Notes: generated from the letters alone by a model not told the origin. Shown: positions 36,823 to 48,094, counted from the stretch's first letter. The stretch: DNA of 64,000 nt from Clostridium estertheticum subsp. estertheticum (GCF_001877035.1 NZ_CP015756.1:3215001-3279000); one strand, 5' to 3'. Program-made: numbers and translations.

Positions 36823-37638
36823 CTATTTGATTTTATATGGATCAAAGGTGCACTTAGAAATTATAACCTCATTGTCATATCCATCTTTTATTAGTTGTTT
36901 TTTGAATTTTTCAATAAATACTTTAAATGGTATCCACTCCGTTTTAAAATGGCCAGCATCGATTAAAGCAATATTTTGTTCTAGTAAATCACAGGCACCA
37001 TGGTATTTAGTGTCTCCTGTAATAATGCAATCTGCTCCAAGCTTTATACTCTCACTAAAAAAATCTTCTCCACTGCCATTTATAATGGCTATAGTATTTA
37101 CTAATTTATCATCCTTACCTACAACTCTTATAAATTCTGCTTTAAGTGTCCTTTTAACATTTTCGCATAACGATTCAAAACGCATAGGTTCATCTAAAAT
37201 TACTAATCTACCAATTCCTGCATCAGTTTTACCTGAATCATTTGTTTCTGACATCTCTATTATTTTATATTTACTAAATCCTAAGATTTCAGTAACAATA
37301 TCATTCAAACCACCTTTAACAGAATCAAGATTTGTATGACTAGAGTACACATTTATACCATTCTTAATCAGCTCAATAACTTTTCTTCCTACTAATGTAT
37401 CTGTAGTAATAGTTTTAGGTTTAACAAAAAGAAGAGGATGATGCGTCAATATAAAGTTACACCCTTTATTTTTTGCTTCACGTATTACATCCATTGTGCA
37501 ATCTAATGCGACTAAAATTTTTGTAACATTTTCCGCGCTCTCTCCAATCATAAGTCCTACATTATCATAACTCTCTTTTAAAATAGAGGGTGCGTACTCT
37601 TCCATAATATTTTCTATGTCTTTTACTTTTAAAAGCAT
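36823..37638 (-). CDS. Nif3-like dinuclear metal-centre protein
   Basis: A 271-residue YqfO/Nif3/GTP-cyclohydrolase-I-type-2 homologue. Metal-binding residues are in ILTHHPLLF, VYSSHTNLDSVKGG and the C-terminal IDAGHFKTEW. The short form lacks the inserted PII-like domain of YqfO. The enzymatic role is unsettled. The start overlaps trmK by 10 bases, a conserved pairing in Firmicutes. Confidence 0.88.
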   Translation of the reverse strand: MLLKVKDIENIMEEYAPSILKESYDNVGLMIGESAENVTKILVALDCTMDVIREAKNKGCNFILTHHPLLFVKPKTITTDTLVGRKVIELIKNGINVYSSHTNLDSVKGGLNDIVTEILGFSKYKIIEMSETNDSGKTDAGIGRLVILDEPMRFESLCENVKRTLKAEFIRVVGKDDKLVNTIAIINGSGEDFFSESIKLGADCIITGDTKYHGACDLLEQNIALIDAGHFKTEWIPFKVFIEKFKKQLIKDGYDNEVIISKCTFDPYKIK

Positions 37639-38318
37639 TCTAAAAACTCCTTAAGTTTTTGTATAACATAATAAAGCTGCTCTTTCCTAGTGTTTGATAA
37701 AATGGTATCCTCGTTTAAACAATCGTATACTTTTGAGTATTTATGCAATTTGTATTCTATAAATTCTTTCATCACTAAATGTTTTTTGTCTAATAATATT
37801 TTACTTATTTCATAATATATATTATCTAACACTTTAGGTTTAGAATCATATCTAACTTTAATTATTTCATAAAACTTACCATCATCATAACAAATTTCTT
37901 CATCAATAAATTCATATCCAGTTTTATATAAATACTCCCTAAGCACTTCAGCATTTTGAACTGGTTGAAGCACCATGTATTTTAATTTTTTAACAATATC
38001 CAAATCAGTTTCTAATATATCTCTTATTAAATTGCCACCCATTCCTGCAATAATAGCTACCTGAACTTCGCCTTCTTTAACAGTAGACAATCCACTTCCT
38101 AGCCTACAACTAATTTCATTAGCAACCTTATTGCGAGTTACATTTTTTTTAGCCTTTTCAACAGGCCCTCTATTTATATCAGATGCAACAGCCTTTTCTG
38201 TTATACCCTTTTGCACTAAATAAATAGGAACATATCCATGATCCGTACCAACATCAATAACACTATCACATTTTTCAATCATACTTGCTATTGCGTTTAA
38301 TCTTATACTAAGCTCCAT
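37629..38318 (-). CDS. trmK: tRNA (adenine22-N1)-methyltransferase
   Basis: 229 residues. VIDVGTDHGYVPIYLVQKG is the characteristic TrmK motif I, and AIIAGMGGNLIRDIL the conserved catalytic-face motif. It methylates A22 in bacterial tRNAs. It is coupled to the downstream Nif3-like gene, as in Bacillus (yqfN-yqfO), in the rpoD neighbourhood. Confidence 0.92.
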   Translation of the reverse strand: MELSIRLNAIASMIEKCDSVIDVGTDHGYVPIYLVQKGITEKAVASDINRGPVEKAKKNVTRNKVANEISCRLGSGLSTVKEGEVQVAIIAGMGGNLIRDILETDLDIVKKLKYMVLQPVQNAEVLREYLYKTGYEFIDEEICYDDGKFYEIIKVRYDSKPKVLDNIYYEISKILLDKKHLVMKEFIEYKLHKYSKVYDCLNEDTILSNTRKEQLYYVIQKLKEFLECF

Positions 38319-38329
38319 AATCTACATCC

Positions 38330-39217
38330 TTATCTAAAGTTAATTAATATTTTAAACTGCATAATCAAAAATATAAGTGCCACAACTAGTGACAAATAAA
38401 TATATTTATATGCCGATTTTCTATCATATTTCGCGCAAAAATAACTTGCATAATACATGCAAAAAAGCAAAGCCATATTTAGTACTCCATAAAGCATCTG
38501 AGTAAATGCAAATTGCTTACCTGTACCCATTTTTATTGGCTTAAATTTTGCATCAAAATTTAATGGCATAATATCAGGTATCGCATTTTTCAAATGTAAT
38601 ATAAGTGGATTTAAAGTTAATATTAGTATTATAATACTAACTATCATTAATGGCACAATAAAATATTTGTCTTTATGAAGATTATAGCTATTATTCACAT
38701 TATGCTTCCACTGCGCAACAGGTATATCATGATAGATTAAATCTTCCTCAAATCCTTTATAGTTAAGTGGCGAAACTGCATAATTCATATGTTTAGTTTT
38801 TATATAAACAACATTTTTATTATCAGTTACAAACATTCTAGACATTCCAATTTTATCAATTACAAATCGACCCATTACAAAACCGCTAGCAGCTATACCA
38901 TTAAGCTTTACACCTTTAATTTTACCAGTCGTCATAAAATATCCTTCAATTTCATTTAGTGGAATTATCACCTTTTTTAATGACCAAATAGCATAAATTT
39001 TAAGATTTTCCTCATCAATAGAACATTTAACTGAGGAGAACAGCAATATATAATAAACTTGATATATATTGCAAGCGACTAATAAAAGTTTTAATAGATT
39101 AGCTACAATGTATGAGTTAGTAAATTTAAGAAATATTAAAATTAATATATTATATAATGCAATAGTCAGTATCATAAGCACTAACCCGTATCCTCGTTTC
39201 GATTCATAACTCTCCAT
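38330..39217 (-). CDS. Membrane protein with PH-like domain, 295 aa
   Basis: Two transmembrane helices (about 13-53), then a bacterial PH-type beta domain (about 70-160; ENLKIYAIWSLKKVIIPLNE begins it), a helix near 172-200, a loop, and two more helices at about 238-292. The arrangement resembles DUF1648/PH_10 regulatory membrane proteins. Function unknown. It stands between sigA and trmK on the same strand, 11 bases before trmK. Confidence 0.65.
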   Translation of the reverse strand: MESYESKRGYGLVLMILTIALYNILILIFLKFTNSYIVANLLKLLLVACNIYQVYYILLFSSVKCSIDEENLKIYAIWSLKKVIIPLNEIEGYFMTTGKIKGVKLNGIAASGFVMGRFVIDKIGMSRMFVTDNKNVVYIKTKHMNYAVSPLNYKGFEEDLIYHDIPVAQWKHNVNNSYNLHKDKYFIVPLMIVSIIILILTLNPLILHLKNAIPDIMPLNFDAKFKPIKMGTGKQFAFTQMLYGVLNMALLFCMYYASYFCAKYDRKSAYKYIYLSLVVALIFLIMQFKILINFR

Positions 39218-39292
39218 TTAATCACCTTCTAAAATGTATTATATCATATATAAATCTACCTTGTAAATGCATTTACATATTTTTACACGATA

Positions 39293-39321
39293 ACAAAAAA
39301 AACACCTTGAAAAGGTGTTCT
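39293..39321 (-). terminator. Terminator after sigA
   Basis: AACACCTT-TTC-AAGGTGTT followed by eight Ts on the minus strand; separates dnaG-sigA from the downstream genes. Confidence 0.85.
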
Positions 39322-39338
39322 TTTATGCTTAATATGTT

Positions 39339-40439
39339 CTAATCTAAATAATCTTTTAATTTTTTACTTCTGCTTGGGTGTCTTAATTTACGTAGTGCCT
39401 TTGCTTCAATTTGTCTTATTCTCTCTCTAGTTACATTAAACTCTTTTCCAACTTCCTCAAGAGTTCTTGCACGTCCATCATCTAACCCAAATCTTAATCT
39501 TAAAACTTTTTCTTCTCTAGGAGTAAGCGTATCTAAAACATTAATTAATTGCTCTTTTAGCATTGTAAATGCAGCTGCTTCCGCTGGTGCTAGCGCATCA
39601 TCATCCGGAATAAAATCACCTAAATGACTATCTTCTTCTTCACCAATAGGGGTCTCAAGAGACACTGGTTCTTGTGCAATTTTCATTATTTCACGAACTT
39701 TTCCAACTGGCATTTCCATTTTTTCAGCAACTTCATCTGGTTGAGGTTCGCGTCCAAGTTCCTGTAACAATTGCCTTGAAACTCTAATAAGCTTATTTAT
39801 AGTTTCAACCATGTGAACTGGTATTCTTATAGTTCTTGCTTGATCGGCTATCGCTCTTGTAATCGCCTGCCTAATCCACCATGTAGCATAAGTACTAAAT
39901 TTAAAGCCTTTTCTATAATCATATTTTTCTACAGCTTTTATTAGTCCTAAATTACCTTCCTGAATAAGATCTAAGAACAACATTCCACGTCCAACGTATC
40001 TCTTAGCTATACTTACTACCAATCTTAAATTAGCCTCTGCAAGTTTTTTCTTAGCAGCAAGATCTCCTTCTTCGTTTCTTTTAGCGAGATCAATTTCCTC
40101 AGCCGATGATAATAGTGCAACCTTGCCGATTTCTTTTAAATACATTCGAACTGGATCATCTATAGATATACCTTCTGGTATGCTAACATCAAGTTCTTCA
40201 GTTTCAGGTTCTGCTTCTGCTTGGGCACCTGTAGCAGGTGCAGCTTTTGCATGCATATCCCCAACAACCTCAATCTCCATTGATTCTAAAACTTCATATA
40301 CTTTCTCTATTTGTTCTGGTGACAATTCTATTTCATAAAGTTCATCCATTACTTCTTTATAAGTTAAGGATCCTTTTTTCTTGCCTTTTTCAATAAGTTT
40401 TTTAACAATAGTCATTTTTGAGCTTTTATCCTTCATCAT
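39339..40439 (-). CDS. rpoD: Housekeeping sigma factor SigA/RpoD
   Basis: A 366-residue primary sigma-70. Region 1.1 (1-60) and the acidic linker precede region 1.2 ([17 protein letters not shown]). Region 2 holds the core-binding and -10-recognition helices ([27 protein letters not shown]), region 3 follows, and region 4 ends with the -35 helix ([20 protein letters not shown]). GGAGGTTAT precedes ATGATG. It is downstream of dnaG, the core of the macromolecular-synthesis operon; rpsU lies elsewhere (56 kb), as usual in clostridia. Confidence 0.97.
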   Translation of the reverse strand: MMKDKSSKMTIVKKLIEKGKKKGSLTYKEVMDELYEIELSPEQIEKVYEVLESMEIEVVGDMHAKAAPATGAQAEAEPETEELDVSIPEGISIDDPVRMYLKEIGKVALLSSAEEIDLAKRNEEGDLAAKKKLAEANLRLVVSIAKRYVGRGMLFLDLIQEGNLGLIKAVEKYDYRKGFKFSTYATWWIRQAITRAIADQARTIRIPVHMVETINKLIRVSRQLLQELGREPQPDEVAEKMEMPVGKVREIMKIAQEPVSLETPIGEEEDSHLGDFIPDDDALAPAEAAAFTMLKEQLINVLDTLTPREEKVLRLRFGLDDGRARTLEEVGKEFNVTRERIRQIEAKALRKLRHPSRSKKLKDYLD

Positions 40440-40458
40440 ATAACCTCCTTTCTGAATA

Positions 40459-42231
40459 CTATAATTGTTTTAGATTCTTTTGTAATTCTATTAGTTCTTG
40501 AGCAAGTTTTATAGATTCTTCGAGCAAACCTTTTGATTCGTATTGTTTGATTTTATTCATAATTTCTTTTTTCGACTCCTCTAACTTGAATTTTTTCAGT
40601 TGTTTTATGCAGTCATTTATTAGTTTTTTATGATCCTCTTCATTTCCAGAGAATTCAATTTCCATAATATTAATCCATTCCTTTGTGCATTCTATATCTT
40701 TCTCACACATAGGTTCTATATTTTTTATTTTTTCACCTATTATTAAGTTTTTATATTTAACAATTAGCTCATATATGTTTTTATGACTTTGAATTACTAA
40801 TTGGTCTACAGACATGTTTTCTGTAATATAGTTACAATTTTCTTCATTTATAAACATAAACTTTAATAAAGTTCTTTCAGCCTTAATATAAGCTGGCTCT
40901 AAATATAATTTTTGTCCAAAATCCTGTTGTATATTCATTTTTTTCATTTTATTAGAACTTTTATTGAGTTCTTCGCTTAATAAGTCATATATTGCCTGTT
41001 CTTTGATACCCGTATCCTCAGAAACCTTTTTTATATAAACATCTTTTTCAACAGGATCAAGTTCTGCAATAATTTCAGTAACTTTTTTTACATACTGTAT
41101 TATCATTTCACTATTTGAAAAATTTATTCCGTCTCCTGCTCTTTTAAGTCTATAATCTATTAAAGGAAGAGCATCATCTATTAATTTTTGAAAGGCCTGC
41201 TTACCACTATTTTTTATATATTCATCAGGGTCTTTACCACTAGGAACTATAAGAACTCTTAAATCGAAACCTTCACTTCTTAATATCTCAAGTCCCTTTA
41301 TAGTTGCAGCCTGACCTGCAAAATCAGCGTCAAAAGAAATAATAACTTTATCTACATGTCTTTTTAATAACTTTGCTTGATTAATAGTGAGCGCAGTACC
41401 AAGCGACGCAACTACATTTGAAAAACCATATTGATGAAGTGAAATACAATCCATATATCCTTCTACGATTATTATTGTTCGAGATCTGTTATTTTTAATT
41501 ACAAAATTTAATCCATAAAGATTTAATCCTTTATGAAATAAGGGAGTTTCCGGTGAATTTAGATATTTAGGTTTCGAATCATCTAAAACTCTTCCACCAA
41601 ATCCAATTACTTTCCCCATATAATCAAACACAGGGAACATTATCCTATTTCTAAATCTATCATAATAAGACCCCTTAGGACTTTTAATAATTAATCCTAT
41701 ATTAAGTAAATCTAGTTCTGAGTAGCCTTTCTTTTTTAAATATAATAACAATCCATCCCATTTATCGAAAGAAAAACCTAATCCAAATTTTTTCATAGTA
41801 GCCTCTGTAATACCTCTGTTAAGGAAATATAATTCAGCTTTCTTATCCTTTCTTAAGTTTTCATAAAAATACCTGGCCGTTTCAACATTAATATTGTACA
41901 TTTTTTTATACATGTCACGCTGTACATTATTTTCTCCATTATCTACTTCTATACTAATGTTAGCCCTTTGAGCAAGTATCCTTGCAGCTTCTGGAAAAGT
42001 TACATTTCTATCCTTCATAACATAACTAATTACATTTCCAGCTTCTCCACATCCAAAACATTTATAAATTTGTTTTTCCGTTGACACTGTAAATGATGGA
42101 CTCTTCTCATTATGAAAAGGACAAAGGCCAGTATAATTTTTTCCTGTCTTTTTAAGTTTTACTCTTTCAGATATTACATCCACAATATCATTTTGTTCCT
42201 TTATCTTTAAGATGACATCTTCAGCAATCAA
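40459..42231 (-). CDS. dnaG: DNA primase
   Basis: A 590-residue primase. The CHC2 zinc finger is CPFH…CFGC within residues 37-65. The TOPRIM core has [10 protein letters not shown] and [11 protein letters not shown]. The C-terminal DnaB-interaction region (from about 430) is divergent, as in most Firmicutes. The start is TTG with AAGGTGG 10 bases upstream. 19 bases separate it from sigA. Confidence 0.95.
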   Translation of the reverse strand: MIAEDVILKIKEQNDIVDVISERVKLKKTGKNYTGLCPFHNEKSPSFTVSTEKQIYKCFGCGEAGNVISYVMKDRNVTFPEAARILAQRANISIEVDNGENNVQRDMYKKMYNINVETARYFYENLRKDKKAELYFLNRGITEATMKKFGLGFSFDKWDGLLLYLKKKGYSELDLLNIGLIIKSPKGSYYDRFRNRIMFPVFDYMGKVIGFGGRVLDDSKPKYLNSPETPLFHKGLNLYGLNFVIKNNRSRTIIIVEGYMDCISLHQYGFSNVVASLGTALTINQAKLLKRHVDKVIISFDADFAGQAATIKGLEILRSEGFDLRVLIVPSGKDPDEYIKNSGKQAFQKLIDDALPLIDYRLKRAGDGINFSNSEMIIQYVKKVTEIIAELDPVEKDVYIKKVSEDTGIKEQAIYDLLSEELNKSSNKMKKMNIQQDFGQKLYLEPAYIKAERTLLKFMFINEENCNYITENMSVDQLVIQSHKNIYELIVKYKNLIIGEKIKNIEPMCEKDIECTKEWINIMEIEFSGNEEDHKKLINDCIKQLKKFKLEESKKEIMNKIKQYESKGLLEESIKLAQELIELQKNLKQL

Positions 42232-42448
42232 TATATTATTACCACCTTACTTATATAAGTTCACAATATGTTCTTATTCGACAAAAAAGCATGCTATCCT
42301 TCTTTAATTTTACTTTTTTTAATAATAATTATGTCTGCTTATAATATATTCTTGATAAAATAGAAATTTCCTGCATTTTTTTAAATTTATTTTTTATTTA
42401 TAATTTTTATACTATAATTTTTAGAGGTGTTATCCTTTATTATTATCT

Positions 42449-43477
42449 TTAATAAATACTAAGTTTAGGTACATATATATTATTAAAGAGCATTAAGCAA
42501 TAGTCATCACTCATACCTGAAATGTAATCTGCTACCCCTATGTAAAGCCCCTCATCCTCAACTATACCCTTATAGAACTCTGGCATAGCAGATGGATTCT
42601 TATAGTAGTATTCAAAAACATTTGTCACCACAAATTGTGCCTTTTTCCTTTCTTCCTTTAATATTTCACCTTTATATATATTCTCAAACATAAAATTTCT
42701 TAAATCACCTAATGCATTTCCAACTTCCTGCGTAAGTGATACCCCTATAACTCCTGTATCTAAATTATTTATTGTATTATAAATACAATCTTTTACTAAA
42801 ATATCTATTCGCTTACCATGGTTCGTGCCTAATACTTTTGTAGCTCCTTTTGGTAGCATTTCTTCAGTTAATAGATGAGCCCTTATAGAATCATCTATAT
42901 CGTGGTTTACGTATGCAATCTTATCGCTATACCTAACAACTTGCCCCTCAAGAGTTGCAGCCTCACCAAATTTCTCCGAAAGTCCACTATGATTAAGAAT
43001 TCCATCTAATACTTCTATGCTTAAATTAAGTCCAACACCTGCTTTTTCTATTTTTGTGAGTACCCTGATACTATTTTCATTATGCCTAAATCCCTTTGGC
43101 AAAATATCATTAAGCACAGCTTCACCATTATGTGCAAAAGGGACGTGGCCTATATCATGCCCTAAAGCTATAGCTTCTATTAAATCCTCATTTAACCCAA
43201 TACCACGTCCTATGGTTCTAGCTATCTGTGCAACTTCTAATGTATGAGTTAACCTTGTTCTATAGTGATCGCTACTTGTCTTTATGTATACTTGAGTTTT
43301 ATGCTTTAGTCTTCTAAATGATTTACTGTGTATTATCCTATCTCTGTCAACCATATAACAAGTTCTTAGATCATCCTTCTCCTGCATTTTTTCGCGTCCC
43401 TTTGAATTTATGGATAACGCGCCATATTGTATAATGGTACTGCTTTCATTAGTTTCTATTTTACTTCGAATGTTCAT
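42449..43477 (-). CDS. dgt: Deoxyguanosinetriphosphate triphosphohydrolase-like protein
   Basis: A 342-residue HD-domain hydrolase: [14 protein letters not shown], then [15 protein letters not shown] and [17 protein letters not shown] give the His/Asp metal site. It belongs to the short bacterial dGTPase-like group that often lies next to dnaG. It hydrolyses dNTPs to the nucleoside and triphosphate; specificity unknown. A 217-base gap with no further gene separates it from dnaG. Confidence 0.9.
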   Translation of the reverse strand: MNIRSKIETNESSTIIQYGALSINSKGREKMQEKDDLRTCYMVDRDRIIHSKSFRRLKHKTQVYIKTSSDHYRTRLTHTLEVAQIARTIGRGIGLNEDLIEAIALGHDIGHVPFAHNGEAVLNDILPKGFRHNENSIRVLTKIEKAGVGLNLSIEVLDGILNHSGLSEKFGEAATLEGQVVRYSDKIAYVNHDIDDSIRAHLLTEEMLPKGATKVLGTNHGKRIDILVKDCIYNTINNLDTGVIGVSLTQEVGNALGDLRNFMFENIYKGEILKEERKKAQFVVTNVFEYYYKNPSAMPEFYKGIVEDEGLYIGVADYISGMSDDYCLMLFNNIYVPKLSIY

Positions 43478-43683
43478 AGCTTTCCTCCTAAATTTAAAAG
43501 TACCTCTTTGTTTTATTTCTTATTTAGGTTTCTTAAAAACGTCTTGCCAATTTAATTTTAAATTTAAAGTTATATTAGTTAGTATTCTACAAATTAAATT
43601 AATTTCCCTTTTTTTACGTTAAACGTATATTATTTATATTTTATTAATATTCTAATAATGTAATAATTTTTAGGAGTGTTAAG

Positions 43684-44757
43684 ATGCCATCTACGGCTAA
43701 AAACTTTAATAACATAAATTTGTTATCAGAAGAAAATGTAAAAAAGAACATTTTACCTCAATATGACTTAGCTAACGCTGATATATCACAAATTAAATTT
43801 AAGGATACTGATAAACAAAGAGCTGTATATAAAGTGCAATACTTTGACGAATGTTATTGTCTTAAAAAAGTTTATTACTCTATTAAAGATTTATTATTTG
43901 TGTACTCAGCAATAGAATGGTTATATAGAAATAATATTCATGTACCACGAATCCTTAAAACAAAAAACAATAGTAGATTCGTAAATTACAACAACATGTT
44001 ATTTATACTCACACCCTGGATTAATGGCATAAAATGTGATTACGATAATATCGATCATATTTTAGTATGCAGTACGAATCTAGCAAATATGCATAAAGTA
44101 AGTATTAACTTTAAACCTATATGTGGTAGTTCCTTAAAAGAAGACTACAGCCCTTTAGGACCTTCCATCTATAAACATTACGAAAGCCTTCTTAATTTTT
44201 CAAATTTAGCTTATAAATACGATGATTCATTTTCAAAATTATATCTTAAATATTTTGAAACAAGCAGTATTCTCGCTAAGTGTTCTTCAAACATTGCTTA
44301 TAGCTTAAACCTTAATAATCTTACAAAATCATTGTGTCACCTTGACTATGTTAACAAAAATATTATTTTTGACACTAATAATGAAATATGGGTAATTGAT
44401 TTTGATAAGTGCAGGAATGACTATTGCGCCCATGACATCTCATATTCATTAAGAAGATTGCTTAAAAGAGACAATACAAAATGGGATTTAGAACTAGCCA
44501 TAAGTTTTCTAGATTTATATGATAAGATTCTACCTTTAACCTTGGATGATTATAAATATATTCTTGTTTATTTAGCTTTCCCACAAAGATATTGGAAAAT
44601 ATCAAGAGATTATTATGGTAACATTAATAAGTGTAATAAAAAAGCCTTTTTAAATTTACTAAATAATGCAACTAATAAAAATGACTATCAATTAGATTTT
44701 GTACAAAAGTTTAAATCCTATATTGAAAATAAATTTAATGTGACACATAAACTATAA
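43684..44757 (+). CDS. CotS-like spore-coat protein (kinase fold)
   Basis: A 357-residue aminoglycoside-phosphotransferase-fold protein of the CotS/YtaA family. SLCHLDYVNKNIIFDTNNEI contains the catalytic-loop HxDxxxxN, and WVIDFDKCRNDYCAHDISYS the DFD-type metal motif. The relatives are spore-coat or spore-cortex associated. It is one of few plus-strand genes here and stands alone; expression in the mother cell is inferred from the family only. GGAGTGTTAAG precedes the ATG. Confidence 0.8.
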   Translation: MPSTAKNFNNINLLSEENVKKNILPQYDLANADISQIKFKDTDKQRAVYKVQYFDECYCLKKVYYSIKDLLFVYSAIEWLYRNNIHVPRILKTKNNSRFVNYNNMLFILTPWINGIKCDYDNIDHILVCSTNLANMHKVSINFKPICGSSLKEDYSPLGPSIYKHYESLLNFSNLAYKYDDSFSKLYLKYFETSSILAKCSSNIAYSLNLNNLTKSLCHLDYVNKNIIFDTNNEIWVIDFDKCRNDYCAHDISYSLRRLLKRDNTKWDLELAISFLDLYDKILPLTLDDYKYILVYLAFPQRYWKISRDYYGNINKCNKKAFLNLLNNATNKNDYQLDFVQKFKSYIENKFNVTHKL

Positions 44758-44806
44758 TTAAATCATCTCCTGTGACGCGTAAGTATTATCCATGTAATAT
44801 TTTTTA

Positions 44807-44854
44807 AATTATAATAACACCGTTAATGAATTCATTAACGGTGTTATTATAATT
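44807..44854. terminator. 48-bp perfect palindrome, convergent terminator
   Basis: Two perfect 24-base arms centred on GAATTC; the inner arm is CACCGTTAATGAA. It lies between the convergent CotS-like and zinc-ribbon genes, and both strands yield the same hairpin with A/T ends. Confidence 0.7.
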
Positions 44855-44872
44855 AAGAAAGTTATTTAAGAT

Positions 44873-45055
44873 CTACTTATTTATTTTCCCACAGAATCCA
44901 TTACAATTAATCTTAAAACTCGGCACACTATATATTCTTTTTACATCAGTATTCCCACATTCACATTTAATCTCAACTTCCTCATTCATAGCCTTTTCAA
45001 TGATAAATTCATTATTACATTTATTGCATTTATATGTATATGTCAAATTGTTCAC
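44873..45055 (-). CDS. FmdB-like zinc-ribbon protein, 60 aa
   Basis: Two Cys pairs, YKCNKC and KCECG, about 20 residues apart, make a zinc ribbon of the FmdB/CxxC_CxxC_SSSS type; a further CNGFCG lies near the C-terminus. Family members are called regulatory proteins, but the role is unknown. GAGGTGAAC precedes the ATG. Confidence 0.75.
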   Translation of the reverse strand: MNNLTYTYKCNKCNNEFIIEKAMNEEVEIKCECGNTDVKRIYSVPSFKINCNGFCGKINK

Positions 45056-45158
45056 CTCTTATTTGCTGTTTTATTATATTCCTATATCCATATACCATAT
45101 TTAATAATAGGTCATATCATTTATTATAACAAGCTTAATAATAACTTTATAATATTAA

Positions 45159-45211
45159 AATAGGGCATTGTACTTAAAATCAATAATGAAATTAAGATGC
45201 AATACCCTATT
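45159..45211 (-). terminator. Terminator after ppdK
   Basis: AATAGGGTATTG pairs with CAATGCCCTATT (one U-G pair) in the minus transcript and is followed by TTTTAATATT; the plus strand has a C-A mismatch, so the minus direction is preferred. Confidence 0.75.
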
Positions 45212-45220
45212 CTTTTTATA

Positions 45221-47857
45221 CTATTTTTTTCTTGGGTTGTTTATTTCAGCTTGAGCAGCTGCAAGTCTTGCAACTGGAACTCTAAATGGTGAACATGATA
45301 CATAATTAAGTCCAACATTGTGACAGAATTCAACTGACGATGGGTCTCCACCATGTTCGCCACATATTCCAAGCTTTATATTAGGCCTAACCTGACGTCC
45401 AAGGTCAGCTGCCATTTTAATAAGTTTACCTACACCTACCTGGTCTAGTTTTTGGAATGGATCAAACTCATAAACTTTCTTTTCATAATAATGCTTTAAG
45501 AAGTTTGCAGCATCATCTCTTGAAAATCCGAAAGTCATTTGTGTTAAATCATTTGTTCCAAACGAAAAGAACTCGGCTTCTTTTGCTATTAAATCTGCTG
45601 TAAGTGCCGCTCTTGGTATTTCGATCATTGTACCAACCATGTATTTTAAATCACTGCCAGACTCTGCTATGATTTTATCAGCTGTTTTTACTACTATATC
45701 TTTAACATATTTTAGTTCCCTAACTTCTCCAATTAAAGGAATCATTATTTCTGGAACAATATTATATCCTTTTCTATTTTTAACATCTATAGCAGCTTCA
45801 ATAACTGCCCTAGTTTGCATCTCTGCTATTTCTGGATATGATACTGCAAGTCTACATCCCCTATGTCCCATCATTGGGTTAACTTCATGTAATGATTCAA
45901 CTGTAGCCTTTAACTCCTTAAAAGTTATTCCCATATCTTTTGCTAATTTTTTTATATCTTCATCAGCATGTGGCAAAAATTCATGTAGTGGTGGATCTAA
46001 AAATCTGATTGTAGTTGGTTTTTCTTTAAGTTCTTCATATATTCCTACAAAGTCACCTCTTTGAATTGGTAATAACTTATCTAATGCTACTCTTCTTGCG
46101 TCCTCATTTTTAGCTACAATCATTTCTCTTATAATCATTATTCTATCAGAGTCAAAAAACATATGTTCTGTTCTACATAAGCCTATGCCTTCAGCTCCAT
46201 ATTTAACTGCTTGAGCTGCATCTTTGGGAGTATCAGCATTAGCTCTAACCTTAAGACTTCTTACTTCATCAGCCCAACCCATAAATATTTCAAAGTATCC
46301 ATTTATCTCAGGCTCAACTGTTTTAATTACTCCAGCATATACACTTCCTGTACTTCCATCCATTGAAATAAAATCACCTTCATGATATACCATTTCTCTA
46401 ATTTGGAAGCTCTTAGATTCTTCGTTAACTTTTAAATCAGAACAACCAGCCACGCAGCACGTCCCCATTCCTCTTGCAACAACCGCAGCATGAGACGTCA
46501 TCCCTCCTCTTACTGTTAATATACCTTCTGCAGCAACCATGCCTTCAATGTCCTCTGGTGAGGTCTCAAGCCTAACAAGAATAACCGCTTCTCCAGCCTC
46601 ATGTTTGATTTTTGCCTCATCTGCAGTAAAGTAAACTTTTCCACATGCAGCTCCCGGAGATGCTGGTAATCCTTTAGCTATTATCGTAGCTTCTTTTAAT
46701 GCAACTAGATCAAAATTAGGATGAAGTAATGTATCTAATTGTTTTGGATCAACCTTCATTAAAGCTTCTCTCTTTGTAAGCATTCCTTCTTCAACAAGTT
46801 CTACTGCAATTTTGAGTGCTGCTTGCGCAGTTCTCTTTCCATTTCTTGTTTGCAAAAAGAATAACTTTTTATCTTCAATTGTAAACTCCATATCTTGCAT
46901 ATCTTTATTATGTTTCTCAAGAGTATTAACAATATTCATAAACTCGCTATATACTTTTGGCATATCTTTTTCAAGTTGTGAAATATCTTGTGGCGTCCTT
47001 ATTCCTGCAACAACGTCTTCACCTTGAGCATTCATTAAGTATTCCGCAAAGATTCCTTTTTCTCCAGTAGATGGATTTCTAGAGAAAGCAACACCAGTTC
47101 CTGATGTTTCACCTTTATTACCAAACACCATTTCTTGAACGCTTACAGCTGTTCCCCAGTCTCCCGGAATATCATTTAGTCTTCTATATACATTAGCACG
47201 AGGATTGTCCCATGATCTAAATACTGCGGATATAGCCTCTATTAATTGTATCTTTGGATCACTTGGAAATTCTACACCTTTAGTTTCTTTATAAAATTCT
47301 TTAAATTGTACTACTAATTTTTTAAGATCACTCGCATCTAATTCTGTATCGAATTTTACACCTTTTTCTTCCTTTATCTTATCCATCATATTTTCAAAAT
47401 TTCTTTTTTCAACGTCCATAACAACATCAGCAAACATTTGTATAAATCTTCTGTAAGAATCATAAGCGAATCTTGGATTATTTGTAAGTCTTGCCATAAC
47501 TTCTACTGTTTTATCATTTAACCCCAGGTTTAAAATTGTATCCATCATACCAGGCATTGATGCTCTTGCTCCGGATCTAACTGATACAAGTAATGGATTT
47601 TCTAAACTTCCAAACTTCTTACCGGTAAGGTTTTCTAGTTCAGTCATTTTAACATAAATTTCACTAACAACTTCAGGTGTTATTACTTGACCATCTTCAT
47701 AGTATTTATTACAAGCTTCAGTAGTAACGGTGAATCCCTTTGGAACTGGAATTCCAAGACTCGTCATATCTGCAAGATTTGCACCTTTTCCACCTAGAAG
47801 ATTTTTCATTGAAATATTACCCTCACTAAAATGGTATACGTACTTTTTCTTTTCCAT
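45221..47857 (-). CDS. ppdK: Pyruvate, phosphate dikinase
   Basis: An 878-residue three-domain enzyme that interconverts pyruvate + ATP + Pi and PEP + AMP + PPi, part of PPi-linked glycolysis/gluconeogenesis in clostridia. The ATP-grasp domain starts GGKGANLADM; the phospho-His is in GGMTSHAAVVARGMG; the PEP-binding barrel has GTNDLTQMTFG and the catalytic Cys in NYVSCSPFRVP. I use the ATG at 47857, 10 bases after AAGGAG; a GTG two codons upstream is an alternative. Confidence 0.96.
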   Translation of the reverse strand: MEKKKYVYHFSEGNISMKNLLGGKGANLADMTSLGIPVPKGFTVTTEACNKYYEDGQVITPEVVSEIYVKMTELENLTGKKFGSLENPLLVSVRSGARASMPGMMDTILNLGLNDKTVEVMARLTNNPRFAYDSYRRFIQMFADVVMDVEKRNFENMMDKIKEEKGVKFDTELDASDLKKLVVQFKEFYKETKGVEFPSDPKIQLIEAISAVFRSWDNPRANVYRRLNDIPGDWGTAVSVQEMVFGNKGETSGTGVAFSRNPSTGEKGIFAEYLMNAQGEDVVAGIRTPQDISQLEKDMPKVYSEFMNIVNTLEKHNKDMQDMEFTIEDKKLFFLQTRNGKRTAQAALKIAVELVEEGMLTKREALMKVDPKQLDTLLHPNFDLVALKEATIIAKGLPASPGAACGKVYFTADEAKIKHEAGEAVILVRLETSPEDIEGMVAAEGILTVRGGMTSHAAVVARGMGTCCVAGCSDLKVNEESKSFQIREMVYHEGDFISMDGSTGSVYAGVIKTVEPEINGYFEIFMGWADEVRSLKVRANADTPKDAAQAVKYGAEGIGLCRTEHMFFDSDRIMIIREMIVAKNEDARRVALDKLLPIQRGDFVGIYEELKEKPTTIRFLDPPLHEFLPHADEDIKKLAKDMGITFKELKATVESLHEVNPMMGHRGCRLAVSYPEIAEMQTRAVIEAAIDVKNRKGYNIVPEIMIPLIGEVRELKYVKDIVVKTADKIIAESGSDLKYMVGTMIEIPRAALTADLIAKEAEFFSFGTNDLTQMTFGFSRDDAANFLKHYYEKKVYEFDPFQKLDQVGVGKLIKMAADLGRQVRPNIKLGICGEHGGDPSSVEFCHNVGLNYVSCSPFRVPVARLAAAQAEINNPRKK

Positions 47858-47975
47858 TTGCACACAACTCCTTCGATTATAATTAATATATGATAATGGT
47901 TATAAGAATATCCCATTAACAACAATAAGCACCCTTCAAATTCACTACAATTTTCTAAAATGGTATATATTTGAA

Positions 47976-47989
47976 TCAAAACGTTTGCA
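47976..47989 (-). promoter_or_regulatory. cre-like site upstream of ppdK
   Basis: TGCAAACGTTTTGA differs at two positions from the CcpA consensus TGWAANCGNTNWCA, and lies about 120 bases before the start. A weak candidate; the rest of 47865-48094 holds no gene. Confidence 0.35.
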
Positions 47990-48094
47990 CGAATTGATAA
48001 TATTCTAAGATTTCACATACCATTTGTAACATTATACCACGTTTTCGAATTGAATGTAGGCCTTTTTAATCACTTTTTTCGTCATGTTTATTGC

